Positions 8,566 through 16,710 of a DNA stretch of 45,092 nt are shown piece after piece. Source of the DNA: Planctomycetota bacterium (GTDB taxonomy: Bacteria; Planctomycetota; Planctomycetia; Pirellulales; Pirellulaceae). The position numbers and the translations under genes are program-made. Position 1 is the stretch's first letter. Each line of letters opens with the position of its first letter. The stretch is from assembly GCA_024276655.1 (NCBI GenBank), contig JAJRWU010000149.1, forward strand, positions 1 to 45,092. The letters are read 5' to 3'. Below the pieces are notes generated by a model. It was not told the DNA's origin. It saw only the letters and a list, made by a program, of their open reading frames with translations, and ran no database searches.

Positions 8566-8837
8566 TAGGCCAGCGGCCGATGACAATTTGCCGAATACAA
8601 GCACGAAGCGCAAGCGAGTGCATCAGCAAACGGTCATTCCCGCTCAGGCGGGAACCCCAAAAAAACTCACAGACTCCCGCTGCGTGCGGGTAAGCACCGC
8701 GCGATAAATAACGGTCGCATATGTGTAGCCATCGTCGCCAGACGGTGGGTGAGCGGTGAACCATCCCACGCTCTGGCGAGCATGGCTACGACACTAATTT
8801 TCCGCTCGATGCTAAGTTATTTTCCGCCGCTCGCCGT
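8566..8837 (+). repeat. MITE-like element B, copy 1, interrupted by element C
   Basis: Element B begins TAGGCCAGCGGCCGATGA at 8566 and carries the shared core with ACAAGCACGAAGCGCAAGCG and ACTCCCGCTGCGTGCGGGTAAG. It is then interrupted at 8695-8812, and its right end TTATTTTCCGCCGCTCGCC resumes after 8816. Other copies lie at 10316, 23437, 24766 and 30032. The outer ends are inverted repeats of the form GGCGAGCGGCAGA. TA flanks both sides here, as expected for insertion at a TA dinucleotide. It fills most of the space between lysC and the next gene. Confidence 0.8.
8695..8812 (+). mobile_element. MITE-like element C, copy 1, nested inside element B
   Basis: This 118-bp element is flanked by direct TAAG repeats (8691-8694 and 8813-8816), which look like a target-site duplication. 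The ends are imperfect inverted repeats: GCACCGCGCGATAAATA on the left, counting the last G of TAAG, and GCATCGAGCGGAAAATTA on the reverse strand at the right. The interior is a palindrome in which GTAGCCATCGTCGCCAGA pairs with TCTGGCGAGCATGGCTAC. A copy of identical length lies at 12257-12374. It has no coding capacity, so it would need a transposase supplied elsewhere. Confidence 0.8.
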
Positions 8838-9022
8838 ATCGCATTCAACGGCGAGGACGCATCCCGCCATGGCGGGCATCGCTGTTGCTTTGTGGCTTGC
8901 GGTGGTGTTTACTGGTGGCGTGCAACAAGTAGTTACGAAAACGCGTGGAATCGGAACTCGCCTCCAATCCGAACACGGTCCGCCCGGCGGGCTCATACCG
9001 CTCTTGTGAAAGGTTGTTAGTG

Positions 9023-10318
9023 ATGGCTGAATCGACACGACGAAACTTTCTTCAATCTGCCGGTCTGGCCAGTGTTGCCGCGGCTGCGGCGGTGAAAACA
9101 GCCCAAGCGGCCAACAGCGTCATACGATTAGGCGCGATAGGTTGCGGCGGCCGCGCCCGTTCCCTGGTGAAGGAATTGGCTTCGGTCGACGGCGTGGATT
9201 TGGTCGCGGTGTGCGATCCCGACGCCGCCCGCGCCGCGCAGATAGCGGCCAGTTTCGGCGACCGTCCTCAGATCAAAACCGACCTGCGCGCCCTGCTCGC
9301 TATGAAGGAGCTCGACGCCGTCGTGATCGCCACGCCCGACCATTGGCACGCGCCGGCTTCGCTGTTGGCGTTGGCCGCCGGCAAGCATGTGTACGTGGAA
9401 AAGCCGTGTGCCCATAACCTGCGCGAGGGGCGGTTGTTGGTCGAGGCGGCGCATCGCAGCGGCCTCAAGGTGCAGCACGGCACGCAAAGCCGCTCCAGCG
9501 AGTTGGTCGCCCAGGGAATGCGGCTGTTGCGCGAAGGCGTGATCGGCGATGTGCTGGCGGCCAAGGCCTGGAACGTGCAGCGTCGGGGCGAAATCGGCCA
9601 TGCGAAACCGAGCCAGCCGCCAGCCGGATTCGACTACGATATGTGGGTCGGCCCGGCGCCGAAGCCGCCGTTCCAGAGTAATCGCCATCACTACACTTGG
9701 CATTGGTGGTACGATTTCGGCACCGGCGACATGGGCAACGACGGCGTGCATGAACTCGATATCGCGCGGTGGGGCTTGGATGTGAACCAACACCCGTCGC
9801 GCATCGCGGCGACCGGCGGCAAACTCAAATTCAACGACGACCAACAATTCCCCGACACCCAATATGTATCGTTCGATTACCCCGGCGATGGGCGGCGGGG
9901 AACACATCGGCAACTCATTTTCGAGCAACGGCTGTGGTCGCGTTATGGCATGGAAGGCGTCGACAACGGCAACGCTTTCTACGGAACCGAAGGCTGGATG
10001 CTGCTCGCCAAACGGGGCGTGCTCAAAGTGTTCGATGAACGCAATCGGCCCCGTGAAATAAAGCTGCAACCGGTTTCGTTGCCCAGCCATGCGGAAAACT
10101 TTATCGACGCCATTGCCGGCAACGCGAAACTCACCGCCGAGATTGAAGTGGGGCACCTTTCGGCGGCGCTTTGTCATTTGGGCAATATCGCGACGCGCGT
10201 CGGCCGCACCTTGGAATTCGATCCTCTTAAAGAACAAATTCTGCACGATGATGAAGCGAACGCGCTCCTACGCAGGACCTACCGAGAGGGCCACTTCGCC
10301 ACGCCGAGCGGAGTTTAG
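9023..10318 (+). CDS. Tat-exported Gfo/Idh/MocA family oxidoreductase
   Basis: The 431-residue protein begins MAESTRRNFLQSAG, a twin-arginine leader (Arg6-Arg7) followed by an alanine-rich h-region, so it is expected outside the cytoplasm. The NAD(P)-binding region follows (IRLGAIGCGGRA, about 34-45), then the family motif VEKP (about 125-128), in which the Lys is catalytic. The second half has HWWYDFGTGDMGNDGVHELD, typical of the secreted planctomycete members. Such enzymes act on sugars or sugar derivatives; the substrate is unknown. ATG 9023 follows GAAAGG (9009-9014) and opens the leader. The stop TAG coincides with the left edge of repeat B copy 2, so the last residues may derive from an insertion-truncated end. 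Confidence 0.93.
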   Translation: MAESTRRNFLQSAGLASVAAAAAVKTAQAANSVIRLGAIGCGGRARSLVKELASVDGVDLVAVCDPDAARAAQIAASFGDRPQIKTDLRALLAMKELDAVVIATPDHWHAPASLLALAAGKHVYVEKPCAHNLREGRLLVEAAHRSGLKVQHGTQSRSSELVAQGMRLLREGVIGDVLAAKAWNVQRRGEIGHAKPSQPPAGFDYDMWVGPAPKPPFQSNRHHYTWHWWYDFGTGDMGNDGVHELDIARWGLDVNQHPSRIAATGGKLKFNDDQQFPDTQYVSFDYPGDGRRGTHRQLIFEQRLWSRYGMEGVDNGNAFYGTEGWMLLAKRGVLKVFDERNRPREIKLQPVSLPSHAENFIDAIAGNAKLTAEIEVGHLSAALCHLGNIATRVGRTLEFDPLKEQILHDDEANALLRRTYREGHFATPSGV

Positions 10319-10464
10319 TCGAGTGGCAGATGAAAATTCACCTAACACAAGCACGAAGCGCAAGCGAGTGAATCAGCAAACGGTCATTCCCGCGTGGGCG
10401 GGAACCCAAAAAAAATCATGGACTCCCGCTGCGTGCGGCTAAGTTGTTTTCCACCGCTCGCCTT
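10316..10464 (+). repeat. MITE-like element B, copy 2
   Basis: The element runs from TAGTCGAGTGGCAGATGA to CCACCGCTCGCCTT, with the same core as the copies at 8566, 23437, 24766 and 30032. Its first three bases are the stop codon of the upstream oxidoreductase. The right flank reads TT rather than TA, so the target duplication is not intact. Confidence 0.8.
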
Positions 10465-10493
10465 GGAAGCCACACGCAATAACTCGCCGAATT

Positions 10494-10527
10494 AAAAGCC
10501 CGGCATTTTGGAAATGCCGGGCTTTTT
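10494..10527. terminator. Hairpin with T-run (repeat family E)
   Basis: AAAAGCCCGGCATTT and AAATGCCGGGCTTTTT form a near-perfect GC-rich stem followed by T residues, resembling an intrinsic terminator. It lies between the two Gfo/Idh/MocA genes. The same sequence, with the same GAATTAAAAGCC entry, recurs at 32157 inside another inverted-repeat element, so it is also a dispersed repeat. Confidence 0.65.
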
Positions 10528-10591
10528 CGAGCAACCGCTGTGGCGTATTCTAAAACGCTTTGCAATCACGGCAACCATTGAGGGAGTATTC

Positions 10592-11581
10592 ATGAGCAAG
10601 GTTCGTTGGGGTGTTTTGAGCACCGCGAAAATTGGCCTGGAAAAAGTCATTCCCGCCATGCAGCAAGGTGAATTCTGCGACGTCGTCGCGATTGCCTCGC
10701 GCAGTAAGGAGAAAGCCGACGAAGCGGCCAATCAACTGGGCATTTCGAACACCTACGGCGCGTATGAAACGTTGCTCGCCGATCCTGATATCGACGCCGT
10801 TTACATCCCGCTGCCCAATCATTTGCACGTGCGTTGGGCGATTGCCGCGCTCAAGGCGGGCAAGCATGTGTTGTGCGAAAAACCGATTGGGCTCTCTTCG
10901 GAAGAAGCCATGCAATTGGTCGCCGCCGCCGAGCAATTCCCTCACTTGAAAGTGATGGAGGCGTTCATGTATCGGCATCATCCTCAATGGCGACTCGCCA
11001 AAAAGTGGGTTGAGGAAAAGGCGATCGGCAATCTAAAAACCATCCAGTCCTTTTTCTCCTACTATAATGTCGACCCCCGCGACATCCGCAACAAGGCGGC
11101 GTTGGGCGGCGGCGGGCTGATGGATATCGGCTGTTATCCGATCTCGGTGGCGCGGTTCCTGTTCGACGCCGAACCGCACCGCGTCGTAGGTTACGCCGAA
11201 TTCGACCCTCAATTCCAGACCGACCGTTTGTCGTCGGCGATACTTGATTTTGTCGACGGCGTTTCAACATTCACCTGTTCCACGCAACTGGCGAAGTATC
11301 AGCGGGTGAACATTCTGGGCGACGAAGGCGGCATCGAAATCGAAATCCCCTTCAACGCGCCTCCCGACCGCCCCTGTAAACTCTGGTTACAAACTTCGGC
11401 CGGAGTGGAGGAAGTAACGGTCGAGGTCTGCGATCAATACACCGTGCAGGGCGACTTATTCTCTCGCGCCATTCTCGACGCCGCGCCGACGCCGACGCCG
11501 CTCTCCGACGCCGTCGCCAACATGCGCGTGATTGAAGCTCTCAACCGCAGCATTGCCGAAAACACCTGGGCCGATGTTTGA
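10592..11581 (+). CDS. Cytoplasmic Gfo/Idh/MocA family oxidoreductase
   Basis: This 329-residue protein has no export signal. It begins MSKVRWGVLSTAKIGLEKV, an atypical nucleotide-binding loop in which STAKIG stands where GxGxxG usually is, as in dimeric dihydrodiol dehydrogenase and glucose-fructose oxidoreductase relatives. The EKP motif with the catalytic Lys is at 96-98, and MEAFMYRHHPQW follows. GGGGLMDIGCYPISVARFLF is the typical C-terminal-domain segment. It is probably an NAD(P)-dependent sugar or trans-dihydrodiol dehydrogenase; the substrate is unknown. ATG 10592 follows GAGGGAG at a normal distance. It lies downstream of the exported family member but is separated from it by element B and a terminator-like hairpin, so co-transcription is doubtful. 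Confidence 0.93.
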   Translation: MSKVRWGVLSTAKIGLEKVIPAMQQGEFCDVVAIASRSKEKADEAANQLGISNTYGAYETLLADPDIDAVYIPLPNHLHVRWAIAALKAGKHVLCEKPIGLSSEEAMQLVAAAEQFPHLKVMEAFMYRHHPQWRLAKKWVEEKAIGNLKTIQSFFSYYNVDPRDIRNKAALGGGGLMDIGCYPISVARFLFDAEPHRVVGYAEFDPQFQTDRLSSAILDFVDGVSTFTCSTQLAKYQRVNILGDEGGIEIEIPFNAPPDRPCKLWLQTSAGVEEVTVEVCDQYTVQGDLFSRAILDAAPTPTPLSDAVANMRVIEALNRSIAENTWADV

Positions 11582-11606
11582 GCGGCTGAAATCCAACAAA
11601 CCACCG

Positions 11607-11903
11607 CTACGCGACGCGAACATGTTGCACGTTATTGGCGACCATCCATTCGAGCCAGGACTCTTGTTCGTCGGTCAGTTCGATCTCCGCTTTCACGGCG
11701 GCGTCTAACGGCGAAACGAGATAAAATACGAGGTCGTCGAGCCAGCGGCGGGAGTCTTCCAGGCGAATCCAATATTCATTCGGCCCCAACTGCGGGGCGC
11801 CGTTCTCCCCGGCGGGCGTCATGAAATAGGCGATATCGGTGCGGAACCGCTGGGGCATTTCAAAGGGCGGCAGTTCAGGATGGTCAATGGAAATAACGTG
11901 CAT
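11607..11903 (-). CDS. Small acidic protein of unknown function
   Basis: This is a 98-residue product from ATG 11903; a TTG five codons upstream is possible. It begins MHVISIDHPELPPFEMPQRF and is rich in Asp, Glu and Trp, with no membrane segment and no signal peptide. I do not recognise a family. The balanced composition, including EYWIRLEDSRRWLDDLVFYL and DEQESWLEWM, looks like a real folded protein rather than a shadow frame. It is convergent with the oxidoreductase gene, only 25 bases away. Confidence 0.6.
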   Translation of the reverse strand: MHVISIDHPELPPFEMPQRFRTDIAYFMTPAGENGAPQLGPNEYWIRLEDSRRWLDDLVFYLVSPLDAAVKAEIELTDEQESWLEWMVANNVQHVRVA

Positions 11904-12512
11904 GGAATTGTGCTTCAAACCGACGACGCGGGAAGGGGGAACACGGGCGAAACCGCGAGGGGCGTCTCTTCTCGCCGGAAGCCAATCGCTCGCATTATAG
12001 TCGCCGCGGCGTGCTTGGGCAGGCGCCTGCGGCAGCCGATGGCGTTTATCCTGGAACGGGTTTTTGTAACTGTTCAGGCGTTCGCGTCACGGTGGCGTGG
12101 AAAATCGCGCCAACAACCTACCCGACGGCGCGTGTCCGACAAACGCTCGGGACGAAGGGAAACGCAGAGCGAAAAGAGGCGGAGCGCTGCGGAGAAGAAG
12201 AACGAGAATGGACAATTATTTCGCGAGCGGTCCTTAATCAAGGAAACCATGCTAAGCACCGCTCGCGAAATAATTGTCGCATTTGTGTAGCCATCGTCGC
12301 CAGACGGTGGGTGAGCGGTGAACCATCCCACGCTCTGGCGAGCATGGCTACGACACTAATTTTCCGCTCGATGCTCAAGCATGAACGCCAACGCTCGCGT
12401 CAAGGACCTACGTGCGTGAAATTTGACGCCCACCCGAAACGCAAGTTACGATAACTCCAGTCTGGCCGAGGCGTCTCCTTCGACCCGTTGCTCACATATT
12501 TGGAGGTTTGCG
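11904..12512. other. Gene-free stretch rich in inverted repeats
   Basis: No convincing gene is seen. At 12211-12231 and 12258-12278 there are perfect 21-bp inverted arms separated by 26 bases; the right arm is also the left end of element C copy 2. The segment near 12064-12100 resembles the inverted repeat at 6636. GTAACTGTTCAGG and ACGGTGGCGTGG can be recognised in it. The esterase promoter should lie near the right end, close to the TGGAGG at 12501. Confidence 0.55.
12257..12374 (+). mobile_element. MITE-like element C, copy 2
   Basis: This 118-bp copy matches 8695-8812 across the internal palindrome and both ends. The left flank is TAAG, as in copy 1. The right flank is TCAAG, so the duplication is imperfect. 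The left end takes part in the perfect 21-bp inverted arms with 12211-12231, suggesting a second, partial element in the opposite orientation beside it. Confidence 0.78.
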
Positions 12513-13616
12513 ATGAAACGTTTTTTCGGCGCGGCGCTATTGCTCTTGACGTTCGCGGTCGGCGCGTACGCCGTAGACGACAACCAGCCACGGCCAAAGA
12601 CGCCCGTTCTACAAGACGCTGTTCAAAAAACGCCCGTTCAAAAACACTCCGCGCTTCTCAACACGGGCGACGGCGCCGTTTCCCGGCGGGCGGTTTCGCC
12701 GGAAAGCATCGCCTACCTGAAAAAATTGCGAAAGGGAACGCCCTTCGGCACAAACGACTTCAACCTGGAGCAGCTTCGCGCCGGAATGGGCTCGCGCCGC
12801 CCGCCCACAATAAAGGGCGTCCGACTCATCCGCGTGAAGGTCGGCGAGATTCCCTCGGAATGGGTGCTGGCCCCCGGCGCCGACCCCGATGTGCGGCTGC
12901 TGTATCTGCACGGCGGCGGGTTTGTTTCAGGCTCCGGCGGATTCTATCTCGCATTGGCGGCGCACATTTCGGCGGCGGCCAAGTGCGCCGTGCTTCTGCC
13001 CGATTACCGACTCGCGCCGGAGCATCCGTTCCCCGCCGGGCTGAATGATTGTGTCGCGGCACACCAGTGGATGCTCTCGAACGGACCGTCTGGCGCTAGC
13101 GCCGCCAAGGTCACGTTTGTCGCCGGAGATTCCGCCGGCGGCAATCTGACTCTGGCCACGCTGCTAGCGCTCCGCGACCGCAAACTTCCGCTCCCGGCGG
13201 GAGGCATTCCGCTTTCGCCAACCACCGATTGGACACTAACCAGCAAATCGCTGAAAACCGCGAAAGACCCCATCATCAGTGCTCGAACCATGCCCGTGTT
13301 CCGAGATTATTATCTGGGCAAGGAAAATCCCCGTAGCCGACTGGCTTGGCCCGTGCATAACCCGCTGGCTTCGCCCGTGTTTGGCGACTACCACGGTATT
13401 CCGCCGCTGCTGATTCAGGTCGGCGAACACGAAATGCTGCTCGACGATGCTATTCGCGTGGCCGCGAAAGCTCGCTCGGACGGAATCCCGGTGAAACTCG
13501 AAATTTGGCCGGGCATGTTCCATGTGTTCCAATCGCACGAGCCGTTGCTGCCCGAAGCCAGGGAATCGATCAAGCACATCGCCAAATTCATGGCGGCGCA
13601 CACACCCAAACCATAA
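12513..13616 (+). CDS. Exported HSL-family alpha/beta hydrolase (esterase)
   Basis: The 367-residue protein has a signal peptide (MKRFFGAALLLLTFAVGAYA). The hormone-sensitive-lipase motif HGGGF starts at His133 and forms the oxyanion hole. The nucleophile elbow GDSAGG has Ser207. The acid is in the EMLLDD segment, and the catalytic His is in PGMFHVF. YRLAPEHPFPAGLNDC is a hallmark of the family. It is expected to hydrolyse short-chain esters outside the cytoplasm. ATG 12513 lies 6 bases after TGGAGG (12501-12506). The gene appears monocistronic and ends in a bidirectional hairpin at 13645, convergent with the DUF1501 gene. Confidence 0.94.
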   Translation: MKRFFGAALLLLTFAVGAYAVDDNQPRPKTPVLQDAVQKTPVQKHSALLNTGDGAVSRRAVSPESIAYLKKLRKGTPFGTNDFNLEQLRAGMGSRRPPTIKGVRLIRVKVGEIPSEWVLAPGADPDVRLLYLHGGGFVSGSGGFYLALAAHISAAAKCAVLLPDYRLAPEHPFPAGLNDCVAAHQWMLSNGPSGASAAKVTFVAGDSAGGNLTLATLLALRDRKLPLPAGGIPLSPTTDWTLTSKSLKTAKDPIISARTMPVFRDYYLGKENPRSRLAWPVHNPLASPVFGDYHGIPPLLIQVGEHEMLLDDAIRVAAKARSDGIPVKLEIWPGMFHVFQSHEPLLPEARESIKHIAKFMAAHTPKP

Positions 13617-13644
13617 TGCACAGGGGGAAACCACCTCCCATTTC

Positions 13645-13677
13645 AGAAGCCCGGCTTTTTCAAAAAGCCGGGCTTCT
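13645..13677. terminator. Bidirectional hairpin between convergent genes (repeat family E)
   Basis: AGAAGCCCGGCTTTTT and its complement form a perfect stem around a single unpaired C. It lies in the 97-bp gap between the converging esterase and DUF1501 genes, exactly where a shared terminator would be expected. It has the same core as the hairpin at 5264. Confidence 0.7.
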
Positions 13678-13713
13678 CGACCGCTGTTTCGGGAACGAAT
13701 GGCTCCGCGTTTT

Positions 13714-15135
13714 TTAGAGCAATTCCGAGATCGGTTCGCCAAACGGCAGCAAAGGCATGGGACGACCTGAGTGGTCGAGAATGGCCTGATGGTGGTCGAT
13801 GCCCAAATGCCGGTAGACGCTGGCCCAAAGATCGTTCGGCGTGAGCGCCCGGTCTTTCGGTTCTTCGCCCTTGCTGTTGGTTTGGCCAACCACCTGCCCG
13901 GTTTGCATACCGCCGCCGCTGACGAGCATCGACATCGCCCGCGGCCAATGATCGCGCCCCGGTTGGCGGACGCCGGTCTGCGTGCCGATTTGTGTATTGA
14001 GTCGCGGTGTGCGGCCGAATTCGCCCGTGACCACCAGCATGACTTTCTTCTCCAAGCCGCGCTGGTGGATATCTTCCACCAACGCCGTGATGGCGCGGTC
14101 GTAAATCGGCAGCCGCGCCAAGGCGTCGTCGTACAGGTGGCAGTTGACGGCGTGCGAATCCCAATTGTAGACGCCCTGCTTCAGCCGCGTTACGCCCGAT
14201 TGATAAGGGTTCTCCATCACCATCGTAACAAAACTACACCCCGCTTCGACCAACCGCCGCGCCAACAGAGCGCGTTGCCCCCAGGCGTGGCGTCCATACC
14301 GATCGCGGAGCGCGTCGGGCTCCCGCGAAAGATCGAACGCCCGCCGCGATTTCTCGCTCAACAGCAGTTCCATCGCTTGCTGGTTGAACTGCTGCATGGC
14401 GTCCATGGCGCCGCTTTGGTCGACGTTGCGGCGAAGCGTGTCGAACCCGTCGAGCAATGCCAAGCGGTCGTCCAGCCGCGAGGAAACCGAATTTGACACG
14501 GAGAGATTCTTAACTTGGAAATTCTCTTCGCTAGGATCGCCCGGAATATTGAACGGCACGAACGACGAACCGGCGTAAGCAGCGCCGAAACTATAAACAT
14601 CCACCGCGGCGCGGCCCGCCGCCGTGCCCGAAATATAATTCGGCAGGCCGATGTTGCGCTGCGAGCGAAGCCGCGACACAATCGAACCGACCGCCGGAGC
14701 GTCGTTCACGAAACCAGTCGGCGTGGCCGGCTTTCGACCAGTGAGAAATCGTTTGTGGCCGCCGCCGTGGTCGGCGAACTCATGGGCGATCGAGCGAATG
14801 AGCGTGAACTTGTCGGCGATCTTGGCGTGCATCGGCAAATGTTCGCAGACCTCAATTCCCGGAACATTCGTGCGAATTGGCCGGAAGTCGCCCCGATACT
14901 CCGCCGGCGCGTCGGGCTTCATATCGTAGGTTTCCATATGCGGCGGACCGCCCGGCAACCAGATGAAAATGATCGAGGTATCCGGCTGCGAAACCGCCGC
15001 CTGCTTGGCCTCCGCCCGCAGTTGCAACAGTTGACTCAAACCCAATCCGCCCACGCCCAAAGCGCCGGCTTTGAGCACGCTCCGCCGTGAGATCGGCCCT
15101 GGGCAATGTTGTTGTTCGCGATGTTGTTCCATCAT
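13714..15135 (-). CDS. DUF1501 family protein, Tat leader
   Basis: The 473-residue protein starts MMEQHREQQHCPGPISRRSV and contains a twin-arginine leader (Arg17-Arg18) followed by an LGVGGLGLSQLL h-region. DUF1501 features include FIWLPGGPPHMETYDMKPDA, a segment with HEFADHGGGHKRFLTGRKP, and GEFGRTPRLN near the C-terminus, in an alkaline-phosphatase/sulfatase-like fold. Function is not established. In Planctomycetota these genes usually sit next to PSD1-type DUF1549/DUF1553 genes; here the nearest one is 10 kb away. I chose ATG 15135, preceded by GTGGGAAG. The frame remains open upstream only because it runs through palindromic repeat A copy 2. Confidence 0.92.
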   Translation of the reverse strand: MMEQHREQQHCPGPISRRSVLKAGALGVGGLGLSQLLQLRAEAKQAAVSQPDTSIIFIWLPGGPPHMETYDMKPDAPAEYRGDFRPIRTNVPGIEVCEHLPMHAKIADKFTLIRSIAHEFADHGGGHKRFLTGRKPATPTGFVNDAPAVGSIVSRLRSQRNIGLPNYISGTAAGRAAVDVYSFGAAYAGSSFVPFNIPGDPSEENFQVKNLSVSNSVSSRLDDRLALLDGFDTLRRNVDQSGAMDAMQQFNQQAMELLLSEKSRRAFDLSREPDALRDRYGRHAWGQRALLARRLVEAGCSFVTMVMENPYQSGVTRLKQGVYNWDSHAVNCHLYDDALARLPIYDRAITALVEDIHQRGLEKKVMLVVTGEFGRTPRLNTQIGTQTGVRQPGRDHWPRAMSMLVSGGGMQTGQVVGQTNSKGEEPKDRALTPNDLWASVYRHLGIDHHQAILDHSGRPMPLLPFGEPISELL

Positions 15136-15197
15136 GTGCTTCCCACTGTTTTGCCACAAAAACAGAATATGCCGAGACCCGAAATGTTCGCCCTTAT

Positions 15198-15348
15198 TAT
15201 ACTGCTCACGGTTGAAAATGACACTTTTTTCGTTTAACGGCAAGCCGGAGGCGACTGCGTTTTTTCCTTGGCCGTACGCGTTGGCGCAAAACGCAGCCGC
15301 CTCCGGCTTGCCGTTAAACGAGCCCTTGCCGGCCGTGTGAAGTATATA
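15198..15348 (+). repeat. Palindromic MITE-like element A, copy 2
   Basis: The element runs from TATACTGCTCACGG to GTGTGAAGTATAT; these edges are roughly inverted (TATACTGCTCACGG against ATATACTTCACAC). Inside, CGTTTAACGGCAAGCCGGAG pairs with its reverse complement near 15300-15320, with a loop of about 40 bases. It lies just upstream of the leftward DUF1501 gene. Confidence 0.8.
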
Positions 15349-15458
15349 TCGTCTCGGTTGCCGCCACGATACAAGGAAACATGTCGGGTAACCGTTCCTG
15401 ATTTTCACCGGTCGTAAGAACGCAACCCTTCGTTCACTCCGCGTGACACGAATGGAAC

Positions 15459-15715
15459 AGGAGAGAACGGAGGAAACAGAGAAAGTGCGGAATCATTCGG
15501 TGTAGGCGCCGGGCAGGATCAATCTGAAAACGCCGTCCGTCAATTTAAAAACATTAAAGTTGATGATCAGCATGAACTTCGATGGCGGAACCAATCAGAT
15601 CGTGCGTCATACTGTTTGCGGAGGAAAACAAAGCATGCATCGCAAGACCTTTTATGCGGAGGAAACGAGCAAACAAACAAGATTCTCCGTTCTCTCCGTT
15701 CCCTCCTGTAAAATC
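15459..15715. repeat. About 255-bp stretch bounded by inverted repeats
   Basis: ACAGGAGAGAACGGAGGAAA at the left returns as an imperfect reverse complement at about 15689-15715 (TTCTCCGTTCTCTCCGTTCC). No gene is convincing inside. The inverted ends suggest another MITE-like unit. This and element A account for most of the 720 bases between the DUF1501 gene and the membrane-protein gene. Confidence 0.55.
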
Positions 15716-15855
15716 AAGCCAGCGTAACGATGAACGTTCCGATCAAACTCCGCGAACGGCCACCATGGCGGGTCCGTTCGAACTCAAATACGATGAAACC
15801 ACGGAGGATACCGCGTCAAAACAAAACCCCCTGCTGCCTAAAAAACTGCCAGCAC

Positions 15856-16665
15856 CTAGAACACAATCAGCGCCAGTGCGAGTCCGACCACTGTGCCGAG
15901 CGTGGATATGCCGAATATCGCCACTCCCAGCCAGTGCAGCCAATCGCGGTTTTGGCGATCTCGAATATCCAAGATAATTGCGGCGACAAGTGTGACGGCG
16001 GCAATGGCGACCAGTATGCCGGCGCCGACCTGAGTCCATCTGACAAATGACACCGTTATCCCGGGATTACCTTGAAACCACGCTACGGCGGAGAAGGCGA
16101 ATGGAATCAAACTGTCAAATATTTGTTGCATAACCAACGCGGCGAAGAACACGGTCCAGCGTCTCGACCTGCTCCGCCAAGCCGCTGTTGCATAGAGAGC
16201 AGCCATGGCCATTAATAACGATGTGCGAAAAAAACGTATAGACAGGATGAAATCGTTGTCCAGAATTTGGAGCGGAAGGAAGTTAAGCAGCATAAAAATG
16301 CCGGCCTGCATTCCGACGACGAGCAAAATCCAATGCCCCGGCTGCCGCAGCAAAGGGGCGGCGCCGCGAATTCGCGTAAACAACAAAACAGCGGCTCCGG
16401 CCCAAGCAGCGCCAATTTGGCAGTCCCAAAAGACCAGCCGAACGTACGCCAGGATCAGACCTGCTCGCATAGCGACGGTTACTTCATCTTGCGTTTCCCA
16501 TTGGGCCGATAGCCCTTCCAGCGATTGCCGCGTTACCGCCGAATAGAGGGATGTGCAGAGCATCCATAACAACAAATGGGAGATGCCCAGTCGCGGCAAG
16601 GGGCGCGCTTCCAACATCGGCGCGGCGGCGGTTGGCGAAAACGGTGTTGTTTCTGATTCCGACAT
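15856..16665 (-). CDS. Multi-pass membrane protein of unknown function
   Basis: The 269-residue product has a short polar N-terminus followed by about six to seven hydrophobic segments: LGISHLLLWMLCTSLYSAV, a Trp-containing WAGAAVLLF region, ILLVVGMQAGIFMLLNFLPL, LLMAMAALYATAA, a segment near WTVFFAALVMQQIFDSLIPF, then GILVAIAAVTLVAAIIL and a final GVAIFGISTLGTVVGLALAL. I recognise no family or catalytic motif. It begins 45 bases after gatB ends, on the same strand, and is probably the last gene of the leftward block starting at 21279. A general inner-membrane role is all that can be inferred. Confidence 0.78.
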   Translation of the reverse strand: MSESETTPFSPTAAAPMLEARPLPRLGISHLLLWMLCTSLYSAVTRQSLEGLSAQWETQDEVTVAMRAGLILAYVRLVFWDCQIGAAWAGAAVLLFTRIRGAAPLLRQPGHWILLVVGMQAGIFMLLNFLPLQILDNDFILSIRFFRTSLLMAMAALYATAAWRSRSRRWTVFFAALVMQQIFDSLIPFAFSAVAWFQGNPGITVSFVRWTQVGAGILVAIAAVTLVAAIILDIRDRQNRDWLHWLGVAIFGISTLGTVVGLALALIVF

Positions 16666-16710
16666 GACGATGGCTACTCCGTAGGCGCCAATTATAATCG
16701 CCTCACCCGT

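Noticed and set aside
15582-15977. Forward frame upstream of and overlapping the membrane-protein gene
   Set aside because: Half lies in the inverted-repeat unit and half is antisense to the membrane protein; no recognisable features.
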